Source of the DNA: JBBTRP01 sp038065125
GTDB lineage: Bacteria; Patescibacteriota; Patescibacteriia; JACQRZ01
NCBI GenBank assembly: GCA_038065125.1
Contig: JBBTRP010000058.1
Coordinates: 1 to 34,218 of the forward strand
DNA: 34,218 nt
Direction of reading: 5' to 3'
This document shows positions 1 to 8,406 of this stretch, piece by piece. Below the pieces are notes generated by a model. That model was not told where the DNA came from, searched no databases, and was given only the letters and a program-made list of their open reading frames with translations. The stretch's first letter is position 1. The number at the start of each line of letters is the position of its first letter. The position numbers and the translations under genes were made by a program.

Positions 1-825
1 AAAGTTTGCATGCTTTTCTGAAAAGTGCGCGCCGCCACATCGAGTCCCTTTTACGCCCGCTCGATCCAGGAGCCACGCTGCGTGGATACGATCTTTCCCT
101 TTATACTCCGGCGGGATGAGCGAGGCGGGAAGACCGGCAGTGAGGATATTTTTAAACACACAGCCTGCGCACCGTGCGCCAAGCGGTTGGGTGTCTTTTT
201 TCGTGGCAAGCAGCTCATCAAGGCGCTTTTTGCATTCAGCGGACGTTGATGAGGTGAGGAGGAATACCGCGCGCATAATTACGCCACGCTTCTCGGCAAG
301 AATACTCCACCGATAAGTATATGCAAAATCGGCGCGCGTCATTCGGGTCACGACGCCGGTATCGGGATTACAGACATCGGCGTACTCAAGCACGTCGGCA
401 GTTTGGCCACCGAACGCGCCGGCATTGCCCCGCACCGCACCCCCTACCGTACCCGGAATACCGAACGCCCACTCCATCCCGGTGAGCCCCGCAGTGACGG
501 CCGTATGTACGAGAACAGCAAAGGAGGCGCCGGCGGCGGCACTGATGCAACTACCCTCAATTGAGATCGTGCGATCTGCAATGGCTACCACCAACCCATC
601 AAAACCCTCATCTCCGGGTAACGTATTGGTTCCCCCGCCGAGCACATACCAGGGTATACCGAGACGCCCAATCTCGCGAAAAAGCTCGGGAAGTATACTG
701 ACATCGGACACTCGTGCAAACCATCGCGCCTCTCCGCCAATGGCGTAGGACGTGTGTTTGGAAAGCGGTTCGTGCTCACTGATGTGCAGGTTCGGTAACG
801 AGATGATCGGCAATTTTGTAGACAT
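1..825 (-). CDS. murB: UDP-N-acetylmuramate dehydrogenase MurB (3' end outside window)
   Basis: MurB reduces UDP-GlcNAc-enolpyruvate to UDP-MurNAc with FAD and NADPH in the cytoplasm, the second committed step of peptidoglycan precursor synthesis. I translated this minus-strand frame by hand; it stays open to the window edge, so about 275 codons are visible and the C-terminus is missing. Visible motifs are the FAD-binding stretch around VLGGGTNTL, the loop GIPGTVGGAVRGNAG, YRWS (active-site Tyr/Arg region) and AGCVFKN. In E. coli the last motif is GSFFKN with Ser229 as proton donor; here that residue is Cys. The start ATG at 825 has GGGAG about 8 nt upstream and gives a typical N-terminus. 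It overlaps the 3' end of murC by 50 bp, which suggests translational coupling. Confidence 0.93.
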   Translation of the reverse strand, partial: MSTKLPIISLPNLHISEHEPLSKHTSYAIGGEARWFARVSDVSILPELFREIGRLGIPWYVLGGGTNTLPGDEGFDGLVVAIADRTISIEGSCISAAAGASFAVLVHTAVTAGLTGMEWAFGIPGTVGGAVRGNAGAFGGQTADVLEYADVCNPDTGVVTRMTRADFAYTYRWSILAEKRGVIMRAVFLLTSSTSAECKKRLDELLATKKDTQPLGARCAGCVFKNILTAGLPASLIPPEYKGKDRIHAAWLLDRAGVKGTRCGGAHFSEKHANF

Positions 826-2164
826 CGCCTGCTCCCATGGTTATGAGTATATCGATTTCATTCTCATGTTCGAGAAGTTCCTTGAGCGCATCGGCATGAG
901 TGTGCGTAAGCTGTGCGTTTCCGGACGCGCGATTGATCGCGGTTACGAGATCCTCAGCCGTTACACTCGCCTCGCGTTCCCGCGCAGAGGTGTAAATGTC
1001 CAATACCAAGACGCGATCGACGTGGTGGAAGCTGTCGCCGAACTGATCCAAAAATGTCTGGGTGCGGGAATAGGTATGCGACCCGAACACGCACCAGATT
1101 TTTTTATCCGGATACTGATGGCGCGCTGCGTGCAGCGTTGCCCGGATTTCAGTCGGATGATGTCCGTAGTCATCAATGATCTCCAGAGAACCCCGCGTCC
1201 CCTTATATTCAAACCGTCGTGCCGTTCCCGTGAACTCTCCCAGAATTTCTGCAGCGCGGGAGAGCGGCGCGAGTTTCAACGTATCACACACCGCGAGTGC
1301 GGCAAGCGCATTGCTCGCGTTATACTTACCGATCAGCGAAAGTGAGTAGTCGCCCACCGGGATTCCTCGTTTTGCGATCGTGAACGCGCGACGACCGTTC
1401 TCAATGCGATAGTTCGACGCGGAATAATCAAAGGATGGGTCCCATCCATAGGTAATGAGATTTTTTGCGTCAAACGAGATAAGGGCCTTCTTCACTCCCG
1501 GGTCGTCCCAGCACGCAATGAGTTTGCGGTCGATAATCTTGCCCGCAAATTCGGCAAAGGTCTGACGATACGTCTCTTCGTCAGGAAAAAAATCAGGGTG
1601 GTCGTAATCGACCGTCGTCATGACGATCATTTTCGGATCGTAGAGTGATAATTTATTCTGATACTCGTCCGCTTCGAGCACAAAGTAGGGTGAGTTCCCG
1701 ATGATGGCGTTCGAACCGAGTTGATGGATCTGCGATCCGACAACGGCTGTCGGATCCAATCCGAGATGAACGAACAGATACGTGATCATGGCGGAGGTGG
1801 TGGTCTTTCCGTGCGACCCACACACGGCGATTCCGAACGCGGCGTTGAAGAGAAGCGAGAGTGCTTGGGGGTACGTGAGAATCGGGATTCCGGCCTCACG
1901 CGCAGCGCAAAGCTCGGGATGCGACTCGGGGTATGCGGTCGAGGTGATCACGCAATCAAGGGAGGGAGTGATGTGAGAGGGCGAGAACGACTCGACCGAA
2001 ATGCCACTTTTTGCAAGGAGCGCGTCTGTAAAAAACTCCTCATTCGTATCCGATCCGCACACGTCGATGCCGCGCGCGTGCAAAAGTTGCGCAAGACCCG
2101 CCATACCGGCGCCTTTTATTCCAATGAGGTGGGTAGCTCGAATTGAAGAAAAATCCGTAATCAC
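776..2164 (-). CDS. murC: UDP-N-acetylmuramate--L-alanine ligase MurC
   Basis: MurC adds L-Ala to UDP-MurNAc using ATP in the cytoplasm. The 462-residue length is normal for the family. The N-terminal Rossmann motif is GIKGAGMAGLA (residues 14-24), and the Mur ligase ATP-binding loop GSHGKTTTSAM lies near residue 117. The central-domain signature EADEY and the C-terminal segment DDYGHHPTEI, typical of MurC, are both present. The start lies 2 bp from the stop of the upstream glycosyltransferase gene and the 3' end overlaps murB, so it sits inside one transcription unit. No key residue appears to be missing. Confidence 0.96.
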   Translation of the reverse strand: MITDFSSIRATHLIGIKGAGMAGLAQLLHARGIDVCGSDTNEEFFTDALLAKSGISVESFSPSHITPSLDCVITSTAYPESHPELCAAREAGIPILTYPQALSLLFNAAFGIAVCGSHGKTTTSAMITYLFVHLGLDPTAVVGSQIHQLGSNAIIGNSPYFVLEADEYQNKLSLYDPKMIVMTTVDYDHPDFFPDEETYRQTFAEFAGKIIDRKLIACWDDPGVKKALISFDAKNLITYGWDPSFDYSASNYRIENGRRAFTIAKRGIPVGDYSLSLIGKYNASNALAALAVCDTLKLAPLSRAAEILGEFTGTARRFEYKGTRGSLEIIDDYGHHPTEIRATLHAARHQYPDKKIWCVFGSHTYSRTQTFLDQFGDSFHHVDRVLVLDIYTSAREREASVTAEDLVTAINRASGNAQLTHTHADALKELLEHENEIDILITMGAGDVYKIADHLVTEPAHQ

Positions 2165-2166
2165 AG

Positions 2167-2820
2167 TTAAAATTTATTGATGAGATGGAGTTCGGTTCGT
2201 ACGAGTTGACTGATCATGACGAGACGACGAAAGAGTCCTCTTCCTAGTCCGTACTTGCGCTCCTTGATCACGTGCGACACGCCCTTCATCGGAATCAATG
2301 TGACTCGTAAACCTTTTGCGCGCGCATACGCATTGATCGTACTCTCGATTCCAAAATCAGTACAGTCACTACTGCACTCCAGAAAAGCTCTACGAGACAT
2401 CGCACGCTCCCCGCCGATGAGTGGCAAGATATGACGCATCATCCAATTCCAAAACGGTCCCCGGTCCCGTAATCCGATACTCATGTCTGAATTATTCCAA
2501 ACGAGTGGCGCAACGAGAGAGTCAAGGATCGAGGGAGTTATGCCGACCAAATCAGCGTCCAGAAATAGAAGAACTTCCGCATCGGTTGCAAGCGCACCTG
2601 CACGCATCGCTGCACCCTTTCCGGTATGGTCGCGGCTCAGCACGCGCGCGTCGCGTGCTCGGGCGACCTCGGCGGTCCGATCGGTCGAGCCGTCATCAAC
2701 GACGATCGTCTCCGTGACGCATCCAGCCTCATTGAGCGCACCAAGGATGTGTGCGATATTTTTTTCCTCGTTGAACGCCGGGACGATGGCGGCAACGCGT
2801 ACCTTATTTCTTTTTTTCAT
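2167..2820 (-). CDS. Family 2 glycosyltransferase inserted between murG and murC
   Basis: This is a GT-A fold glycosyltransferase of 217 residues, close to the dolichol-phosphate-mannose synthase / polyprenyl-phosphate glycosyltransferase group. Visible signatures are AAIVPAFNEEKNI at the N-terminus, VVDDGSTD near residue 40 (nucleotide binding) and the metal-binding FLDADL near residue 87. There is no obvious C-terminal membrane segment, so it is probably a soluble or peripheral enzyme using a nucleotide-sugar donor. Its start overlaps the end of murG by 17 bp and it is followed 2 bp later by murC, so it is embedded in the precursor operon. The acceptor is unknown. A role in decorating lipid-linked wall precursors or an envelope glycan is inferred from position only. 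Confidence 0.85.
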   Translation of the reverse strand: MKKRNKVRVAAIVPAFNEEKNIAHILGALNEAGCVTETIVVDDGSTDRTAEVARARDARVLSRDHTGKGAAMRAGALATDAEVLLFLDADLVGITPSILDSLVAPLVWNNSDMSIGLRDRGPFWNWMMRHILPLIGGERAMSRRAFLECSSDCTDFGIESTINAYARAKGLRVTLIPMKGVSHVIKERKYGLGRGLFRRLVMISQLVRTELHLINKF

Positions 2821-3889
2821 ACTGCGACAGGAGCGCGGCGATCTTACTCACGCTTTCGGGACGGTCGAGCTTCTCCATGCCGCGCGCAAGGAGTGCTCGT
2901 CGATCCGCATCATACAAAAGGTCACGCGCCACCGACAGAAAACAGTCAGGCGTGCACTGATCTTGTTGCAGAACTCGGGCGGCATGATTTTTTTCAAAAA
3001 AACGCGCATTGGCTTCCTGATGTGAGCCGGGAATCGGAATGATCACGATTGGTTTCTGTAATGCGCAGAGTTCCGCAAGTGTCCCCATGCCTGCCCGCGT
3101 CGCGACCGCGTCCGCACGGGCCATAACCAGAGGAAGCTCGTGCTCCAAGAGCTCAACTTCAGTGTACCCGGCGTGGACGATGGGGGGCACTGACCCCTTG
3201 CCTTTTCCCGTCACAAGAAGCACGTGCGCACCCGTGCAGAGTTGCGAGAGAGTCGAGCGCACAAGCGTGTTAAGAAACTCTGCGCCCGTTCCACCGCCCA
3301 GCACAAGGAGTAGTGGAAAATCCTTTCGGATTCCATACCGTCTCAGCAGCTCGCTTTTTGCACGAGTGATAAGCGTTGAGTCCCGATAGGCAGCCCTCAC
3401 GGGAATTCCGATCGTGCGGGTTTTTTTGGGCGAGAATGCGCCGGCAGACTCATCGTACCCCGCAAGAATCGCATCAACGAATCCGGCGGCAAGCTGGTTG
3501 GAGAGACTCGGCACCAAATCGAGTTGCAGTACAACCCCGCGTGATCCCAGGAGCGATCCGGCAATGAGTACCGGCACGCCGATATAACTGCCCGCATTCA
3601 CGATAACGTCAGGCTTGAATCGCCGAATCACCCGAGCAGACTGAATAATTCCCATGACCAACAGAAATGGATCGCTAAAATTTCGCAGATCGAAGTACCG
3701 ACGGAATTTTGCTGAGACGATCGAAGAAAAAGGGATGCCCGCAGCTTCCACGAGTGCACGTTCGGGGCCCGCGCTCGTGCCGATCCATATGAACTCGAGA
3801 TCGCCCCCGCGTGCGCGCAACTCTTCGGCGATCGCAAGAAGCGGTGTGACCGATCCAAGCGTGCCGCCTCCGGTAAAAAGAATTTTCAT
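2804..3889 (-). CDS. murG: Divergent MurG-type N-acetylglucosaminyltransferase
   Basis: MurG transfers GlcNAc from UDP-GlcNAc to lipid I to make lipid II at the inner face of the membrane. The 361-residue length and two-domain GT-B layout fit the family, as does the position between ftsW and murC. The loops are unusual. The E. coli signature GGTGGHVFP is here GGGTLGSVTP, with His replaced by Ser. The HEQN motif is replaced by LQLD, and the second-domain GGSQGA loop reads GGGTGA. The C-terminal donor-site region RAGMGTLAELCALQKP and the QEANA segment are recognisable. The start ATG overlaps the ftsW stop as ATGA. The assignment rests on context plus overall architecture; donor or acceptor specificity could differ. 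Confidence 0.85.
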   Translation of the reverse strand: MKILFTGGGTLGSVTPLLAIAEELRARGGDLEFIWIGTSAGPERALVEAAGIPFSSIVSAKFRRYFDLRNFSDPFLLVMGIIQSARVIRRFKPDVIVNAGSYIGVPVLIAGSLLGSRGVVLQLDLVPSLSNQLAAGFVDAILAGYDESAGAFSPKKTRTIGIPVRAAYRDSTLITRAKSELLRRYGIRKDFPLLLVLGGGTGAEFLNTLVRSTLSQLCTGAHVLLVTGKGKGSVPPIVHAGYTEVELLEHELPLVMARADAVATRAGMGTLAELCALQKPIVIIPIPGSHQEANARFFEKNHAARVLQQDQCTPDCFLSVARDLLYDADRRALLARGMEKLDRPESVSKIAALLSQYEKKK

Positions 3890-5025
3890 GATCGAGAGAT
3901 GTTAGCAACAATTCCCGCCGCTGCCATCAAAATAATGAGTGACGACCCTCCGTAACTGATGAACGGCAACGGGATACCCGTGAGTGGAAGCACCGAAAGC
4001 ATTGCGCCGATATTAATGAATGACTGGAACGCAATCCAAGACATCACGCCGACGACCACCAGCCGACCGAACACATCCGGTGTCCGTCGCGCAATGGCAA
4101 GCCCGCGGAATACCAAAAACATAATCAGACTGATCAGGACGATCGAAAGCACAAAGCCGAGCTCTTCCGCAATGATTGCAAAAATAGAGTCGCCGGTGAC
4201 TTCAGGAAGGTACGCAAACTTTTGCCGCGAGTGCCCAAAACCCCGACCCAGCGCTCCGCCCGACCCGACCGCGAGGAGCGCTTGATTAATATGATAGCCG
4301 AGCCCCTGCGGGTCCTGCTGGGGATGTAAGAACGTAGTAAATCGCTCAAAGCGATACGACGCCGTGTTCACCAATACCATTGCGACAATGAGCCCTCCAA
4401 AAACCGCGAGTGTGACGTGAGAAAATTTCGCGCCACCGACCGCAAACATGGTAAAGGCGATCAACACGATAATTCCCATTGTGCCCATATCCGGCTGCGC
4501 TATAACCAGAAGCGCAATCGTGCCCAAAAGCGCAAGAAACGGCAGGAATCCATAGGAGAAATTCTGCACATGCTTTTCTCCTTTTTTGGAAAGCCAGGTC
4601 GCAAGATAGAGAAGGAACGTGAGCTTTACGAATTCGGACGGCTGAAAGAGATAGGGTCCTGCATGAAGCCAGCGCCGCGCCCCGCCGTACTCATACCCGA
4701 CTCCCGGAATAAACACCAACACCAAGAGAATAATCGAAGCGAGGAGGAAAAAGAATGCGTACTTCTGTAGATACTGGTAAGGAAAACGGGAGCAGAGCGC
4801 GAAGAGAAACAGTCCCGGGAGGAAACCGAACAAAATCTGATGGGTGATGTAATAGTACGCGCTCCCGTATTTCTGATAGGACACGACTGCCGATGCCGAA
4901 GAAAGCATGAGGAGTCCAAACGTGACCAATGCAAAAAGGGCGACCACAAACAGCGTATCTGGCTGCCCGTGTCCCCGCCCATACACGACGCGAGAGAGAA
5001 TTGTGCGTACTCCGCCTTGTTTCAT
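3886..5025 (-). CDS. ftsW: FtsW/RodA-family SEDS peptidoglycan polymerase
   Basis: SEDS proteins polymerise lipid II into glycan strands, partnered by a class B penicillin-binding protein. The sequence has about ten hydrophobic segments beginning near residue 25. It includes the conserved ARRW segment with QPSEFVK, and the VTGDSIFAIIAEELG motif whose Asp matches the catalytic Asp297 of E. coli FtsW. The C-terminal PLPFISYGGSS motif is characteristic. I start it at the ATG at 5025, which overlaps the murD stop in an ATGA junction, rather than at an in-frame ATG 13 codons upstream inside murD. Placement between murD and murG matches ftsW of dcw clusters rather than rodA. Confidence 0.93.
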   Translation of the reverse strand: MKQGGVRTILSRVVYGRGHGQPDTLFVVALFALVTFGLLMLSSASAVVSYQKYGSAYYYITHQILFGFLPGLFLFALCSRFPYQYLQKYAFFFLLASIILLVLVFIPGVGYEYGGARRWLHAGPYLFQPSEFVKLTFLLYLATWLSKKGEKHVQNFSYGFLPFLALLGTIALLVIAQPDMGTMGIIVLIAFTMFAVGGAKFSHVTLAVFGGLIVAMVLVNTASYRFERFTTFLHPQQDPQGLGYHINQALLAVGSGGALGRGFGHSRQKFAYLPEVTGDSIFAIIAEELGFVLSIVLISLIMFLVFRGLAIARRTPDVFGRLVVVGVMSWIAFQSFINIGAMLSVLPLTGIPLPFISYGGSSLIILMAAAGIVANISRS

Positions 5026-6521
5026 GCTCCTACTCTGTCCCGGAGTGCGGAGACGGCGGTGCAAAAAGCGCGTCCCCGATCGAACTCATGAACGAATTGC
5101 CCAAAACTTGCGCACCCGGGAGATAACACAATCCTATCACCATTTGCGCTCTCCTGCCACGCGAGTCGGACCGCGTCGTCCATGGTATTTGCATATCGAA
5201 TCGGTCCCGAAAATCCCCCGTTCATAATTGCGTTCACAAGTTTGGGTGTCGCGGTTCCCGCGAGCGCGATGACGGCGCGCACCGATCGGCATACCGGTTT
5301 TGCAATATCGTCATACTCAAGGCGCTTATCCGCGCCGCCCGCAATCAAAATAAGGTTGGGTCCCGTGCCTTTCGCAAATGTGTTTACGGCAGCAGCGAGC
5401 GCAACGGGTGTCGTTGATGTCGTGTCGTTGATCCACTCGCGCCCTCCAAATGATGCGATCAGCTCCTGCCGGCCTGGGACTCCCGCGCCGCTTGTCAGCG
5501 CGGCTCGCATCGGCTCGGGTAAAACGCCCCCCGCAGTGGCAGCCGCGGCTGCCGCCAGGCAATTTTCCAGGTTATGTCGTCCGGAAAGCGCAAGATGGGA
5601 TACTGCGCATATCTCGTGAGGTGTGCCTTTCGAGTCGGAAACAACGATGCAATCCTCACCATCCCGACACTCAACCCATGCTCCGCGCTTCACGGACTGA
5701 CTCGCCGAAAACCAGAAAACCTCTCGGCACGACTGATATCGGTTTCCAATCGCCCGCGTGAGGTCGTTGTCGGCATTTACCACGAGAACGGCGCCCTCAT
5801 TCTGGCTCGCAACAAGCTGCTCCTTTGCCGCACCATAGTGGTCGATGTCAGGATACCTATTGAGGTGGTCAGGGGTGATATTGGTAATCACAACTGTCTG
5901 TGCGGCAAGGTCGGGGCACGTGAAGAGCTCGCAATGCCAGCTTGAAAGCTCCAGGATCGCCGGAATGGGCGTGGTGTCACCGCTACGCACGGTGTCGATG
6001 ATATCAAAAAATGCCGTGACTCCTTTTTCAGTTGCAACGCCTGCCGTGCGGACACGCATATTTCCTGCTGAAAAAATCCTGCCCAAAAGCATCACGACCG
6101 TAGATTTACCGCGCGTACCCGTAACGGCGATCTTGGGCACCCCGGTTGTGAGCCGGAAAAAAAGCGTTGCTTCGTTTTCGATCGGGATGCCACGCGAGCG
6201 CGCACAGGCAAGATACGGGGACTCGGACGGTACTCCGGGATTTTGAAGAACCAAATCGGCAGACTCGAAGTCGACCTCTCGATGTCCTCCCAAATGGTAT
6301 TGGATACTGGTGACACCCCGATCAGGATGTGCAAGGCGCCACGAGCGACACCACGCGTCAAGGGCAAAGATGGATATCTCAAGCTCAGCTCGATTTTTGA
6401 GATCGGTCACAATCACTTCGGCTCCTTGTGAGAAGAGCCACTGAGCAAGCGAACGACCGCCGCCGTGCAGACCGAGACCCATCACAACTACCTTCTTGTC
6501 ACTGAAAGTTTGCAGGTTCAT
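5022..6521 (-). CDS. murD: UDP-N-acetylmuramoyl-L-alanine--D-glutamate ligase MurD
   Basis: MurD adds D-Glu to UDP-MurNAc-L-Ala. The protein is 499 residues, somewhat longer than the usual ~440-450. The N-terminal domain opens with KVVVMGLGLHGGGRS, the ATP loop is VTGTRGKST near residue 137, and the central domain contains the ITPDHLNRY signature. The C-terminal region has INDTTSTTP and the LIAGGADK motif typical of MurD. Extra length comes mainly from insertions in the first domain. It lies 27 bp downstream of mraY and overlaps ftsW by ATGA, giving the canonical mraY-murD-ftsW order. No murE or murF is present in the window. Confidence 0.95.
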   Translation of the reverse strand: MNLQTFSDKKVVVMGLGLHGGGRSLAQWLFSQGAEVIVTDLKNRAELEISIFALDAWCRSWRLAHPDRGVTSIQYHLGGHREVDFESADLVLQNPGVPSESPYLACARSRGIPIENEATLFFRLTTGVPKIAVTGTRGKSTVVMLLGRIFSAGNMRVRTAGVATEKGVTAFFDIIDTVRSGDTTPIPAILELSSWHCELFTCPDLAAQTVVITNITPDHLNRYPDIDHYGAAKEQLVASQNEGAVLVVNADNDLTRAIGNRYQSCREVFWFSASQSVKRGAWVECRDGEDCIVVSDSKGTPHEICAVSHLALSGRHNLENCLAAAAAATAGGVLPEPMRAALTSGAGVPGRQELIASFGGREWINDTTSTTPVALAAAVNTFAKGTGPNLILIAGGADKRLEYDDIAKPVCRSVRAVIALAGTATPKLVNAIMNGGFSGPIRYANTMDDAVRLAWQESANGDRIVLSPGCASFGQFVHEFDRGRAFCTAVSALRDRVGA

Positions 6522-6548
6522 AGGTTAGAAGGTTACTGACCTTTTCCC

Positions 6549-7598
6549 CTAATAGATTCCTCGTTCAATCAACATGAGTACGACACCGATCACGGCCGTC
6601 ATTGCCGCAATAACCCAGAATCGCATCACAATCGTCGGCTCAGGCCAGCCCCGCGCCTCAAGATGGTGATGAAGAGGCGAAGAAAGGAATACTTTGCGGC
6701 CGAGAAATTTTTTTGAGAAGACTTGGATGATAACGGACAGGGTCTCAAGAACGAATAAAAATCCGATGATCGGCAAGAGGAGCGCGGTGTTGGTCAGCAT
6801 CGCGACAATTCCCAGTGTGACCCCCAAAGACATTGCGCCGGTGTCGCCCATCATGAATCGAGCGGGATAAATATTGAGCCAGAGGAACGCCAATAGCGCC
6901 CCAATAATCGTTGCACAGAATGCCGCAAGGTCGTACTTTCCCTCAAGAAATGCGATCGCGCCGAATGCGCCGAATGCGGTCAGAAGCGTCCCGCCCGCAA
7001 GGCCATCGAGTCCATCGATCTCATTCACGGAAAAAGCCGTTGAGACGATGATGAAAATAAAAAACGGGACATACCACCATCCGATCGCAAAGTCGCCGAC
7101 GAACGGGACGTGCAAGATGTCCCATCCGAGCTTAACTGCAAACCACCACGCGCCGACACTGGCAATCGCGGTATAGAGGAGAAACCGATGACGCATATCC
7201 AGTCCACCGCCAGCAGGTCCGATACGCTTCGCGTTGTAAATGTCGTCAATCGCCCCGACAATCGCTGACGCGATCAATGCTCCCAGTGGAAGCAGCACTT
7301 GCGAGCGGGAGAGAAAATTGAGATTTTGAAAAAAAGGAATGGGAATGGCGAGTGCGAGATAGGAGAAGAGGAGCGCGACTACCAGAACGGTTCCCCACAC
7401 GATGATACCACCCATCGTCGGAGTACCCGCTTTTGCCTGATGGAGTTTTGCAAACACCGGAGCGGTTGCACCGTCGCGGATCTGCTTTCCCATACCGAGT
7501 CGCACGAGCGTCCGAAGGAGGAGCGGCGTTAACGCCCACGCGATCGCAAAGGAGAAAACCGCAAGAAAAGTAACTTTAAAAACGGCGGTGGGAAGCAT
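6549..7598 (-). CDS. mraY: Phospho-N-acetylmuramoyl-pentapeptide transferase MraY
   Basis: MraY is an integral membrane enzyme that transfers phospho-MurNAc-pentapeptide to undecaprenyl phosphate, forming lipid I. At 349 residues it has the usual length and about ten hydrophobic segments. Family signatures are clear: KAGTPTMGG near residue 56, a DD pair in AIDDIYNAK, NEIDGLDGLAGG near residue 192, NIYPARFMMGDTGA near residue 243, and the C-terminal HHHLEARGW. The gene starts 3 bp after the stop of the small membrane protein upstream and precedes murD by 27 bp, consistent with one operon. Confidence 0.97.
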   Translation of the reverse strand: MLPTAVFKVTFLAVFSFAIAWALTPLLLRTLVRLGMGKQIRDGATAPVFAKLHQAKAGTPTMGGIIVWGTVLVVALLFSYLALAIPIPFFQNLNFLSRSQVLLPLGALIASAIVGAIDDIYNAKRIGPAGGGLDMRHRFLLYTAIASVGAWWFAVKLGWDILHVPFVGDFAIGWWYVPFFIFIIVSTAFSVNEIDGLDGLAGGTLLTAFGAFGAIAFLEGKYDLAAFCATIIGALLAFLWLNIYPARFMMGDTGAMSLGVTLGIVAMLTNTALLLPIIGFLFVLETLSVIIQVFSKKFLGRKVFLSSPLHHHLEARGWPEPTIVMRFWVIAAMTAVIGVVLMLIERGIY

Positions 7599-7601
7599 GG
7601 G

Positions 7602-7994
7602 CTAAAACGTATTGACTTGAATAATGAGATACGTTGCCGCGATCACGGTCAACTGAATAACAGCGGCTCCTGATGAGAGTATCAGTCCAAGCGCGGGATT
7701 GGTGAGGATTGCATTGCGTGCATACGCCAGATTGCCAACGGCGACGGCAAATGCAAAAGCGAGGATCCCGAATATTCCGTACCAGGGTGCGACCAGGTCG
7801 GTACCGGAAAAGACCCGATAATGGAGCGTGATGAAATCTTTCCCCTCTTGGACCAGTACCTCGCGGTTCAAAAAAACCAACACCCAGAGTGCGCTGTGGA
7901 AAAGTAGTGTCAGCACCGTAGTGATCACAAAAAGCCGATTCCGAAAAAAGACGCTTGTATATGCGTCTTGTAGGCGCGAAGATAGTAGGTTCAT
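7602..7994 (-). CDS. Small membrane protein, unknown family, first gene of the mraY operon
   Basis: I do not recognise this 130-residue protein. It has a short polar N-terminus (about 20 residues), a hydrophobic helix around residues 22-42, a polar loop with the stretch HYRVFSGTDLVAPW, and two more hydrophobic helices around 70-90 and 105-127. Three membrane spans are therefore likely. It is translated from an ATG with AAGG close upstream and ends 3 bp before mraY, so it is probably the first gene of the dcw transcript and divergent from rpmA. Function is unknown; the operon position suggests an envelope role, but that is inference. Confidence 0.75.
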   Translation of the reverse strand: MNLLSSRLQDAYTSVFFRNRLFVITTVLTLLFHSALWVLVFLNREVLVQEGKDFITLHYRVFSGTDLVAPWYGIFGILAFAFAVAVGNLAYARNAILTNPALGLILSSGAAVIQLTVIAATYLIIQVNTF

Positions 7995-8016
7995 AAGCCT
8001 TCAACAGGCTATCATA

Positions 8017-8045
8017 TTGACAACTTTCCGTCCATGCGATAGTCT
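8017..8045 (+). promoter_or_regulatory. Sigma70-type promoter for rpmA
   Basis: A perfect -35 hexamer TTGACA (8017-8022) is followed by a 17-bp spacer and TAGTCT (8040-8045). The predicted start point is about 15 nt before the rpmA ATG, with no clear Shine-Dalgarno in that short leader. Confidence 0.65.
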
Positions 8046-8066
8046 TTCTGGACTAATAAGAATTTT

Positions 8067-8357
8067 ATGGCACATAAAAAAGCAGGCGGTTCAACATCGT
8101 GGGGGCGCGAATCCCAAAGCAAACGGCTGGGAATCAAAATTTTTGAAGGTGCAGTTGCCAAGAAAGGGTGTATTCTCGTGCGACAGCGCGGGACTCGCTA
8201 TCACCCGGGGGTCAATGTGCGCCGCGGTGGAGATGATACGCTCTACTCATGTATTGACGGTTTCGTCTATTTTACCAGGCGTGCGATCAAGAAATTTGAC
8301 GGGCACCTGAAAAAGACTCCGTTCATCCACGTCTCGACAGAAAAGAAAACCGCATAA
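8067..8357 (+). CDS. rpmA: Large ribosomal subunit protein bL27
   Basis: bL27 is a bacterial ribosomal protein whose N-terminal tail reaches the peptidyl transferase centre. The 96-residue sequence opens with MAHKKAGGS, continues with SKRLGIK, VRQRGTRYHPG and NVRRGGDDTLYS, and has the expected basic composition. No N-terminal extension of the Firmicutes processed type is present. The gene stands alone on the plus strand between two minus-strand operons. rplU, its common partner, is not adjacent. Translation appears to start from a leader of only about 15 nt. Confidence 0.97.
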   Translation: MAHKKAGGSTSWGRESQSKRLGIKIFEGAVAKKGCILVRQRGTRYHPGVNVRRGGDDTLYSCIDGFVYFTRRAIKKFDGHLKKTPFIHVSTEKKTA

Positions 8358-8368
8358 TCGAATACAAG

Positions 8369-8400
8369 AAAAAACCTTCAGTCACTTCTGAAGGTTTTTT
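8369..8400. terminator. Bidirectional intrinsic terminator between rpmA and ctpA
   Basis: A 13-bp perfect stem (8369-8381 with 8388-8400) encloses a 6-nt loop. The stem is A-rich on the left and T-rich on the right, so each strand ends in a run of U. It lies between the convergent rpmA and ctpA genes and can serve both. Confidence 0.9.
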
Positions 8401-8406
8401 CTGTTG

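Noticed and set aside
752..1345. 197-codon plus-strand open frame
   Set aside because: It is a shadow of murC on the opposite strand.
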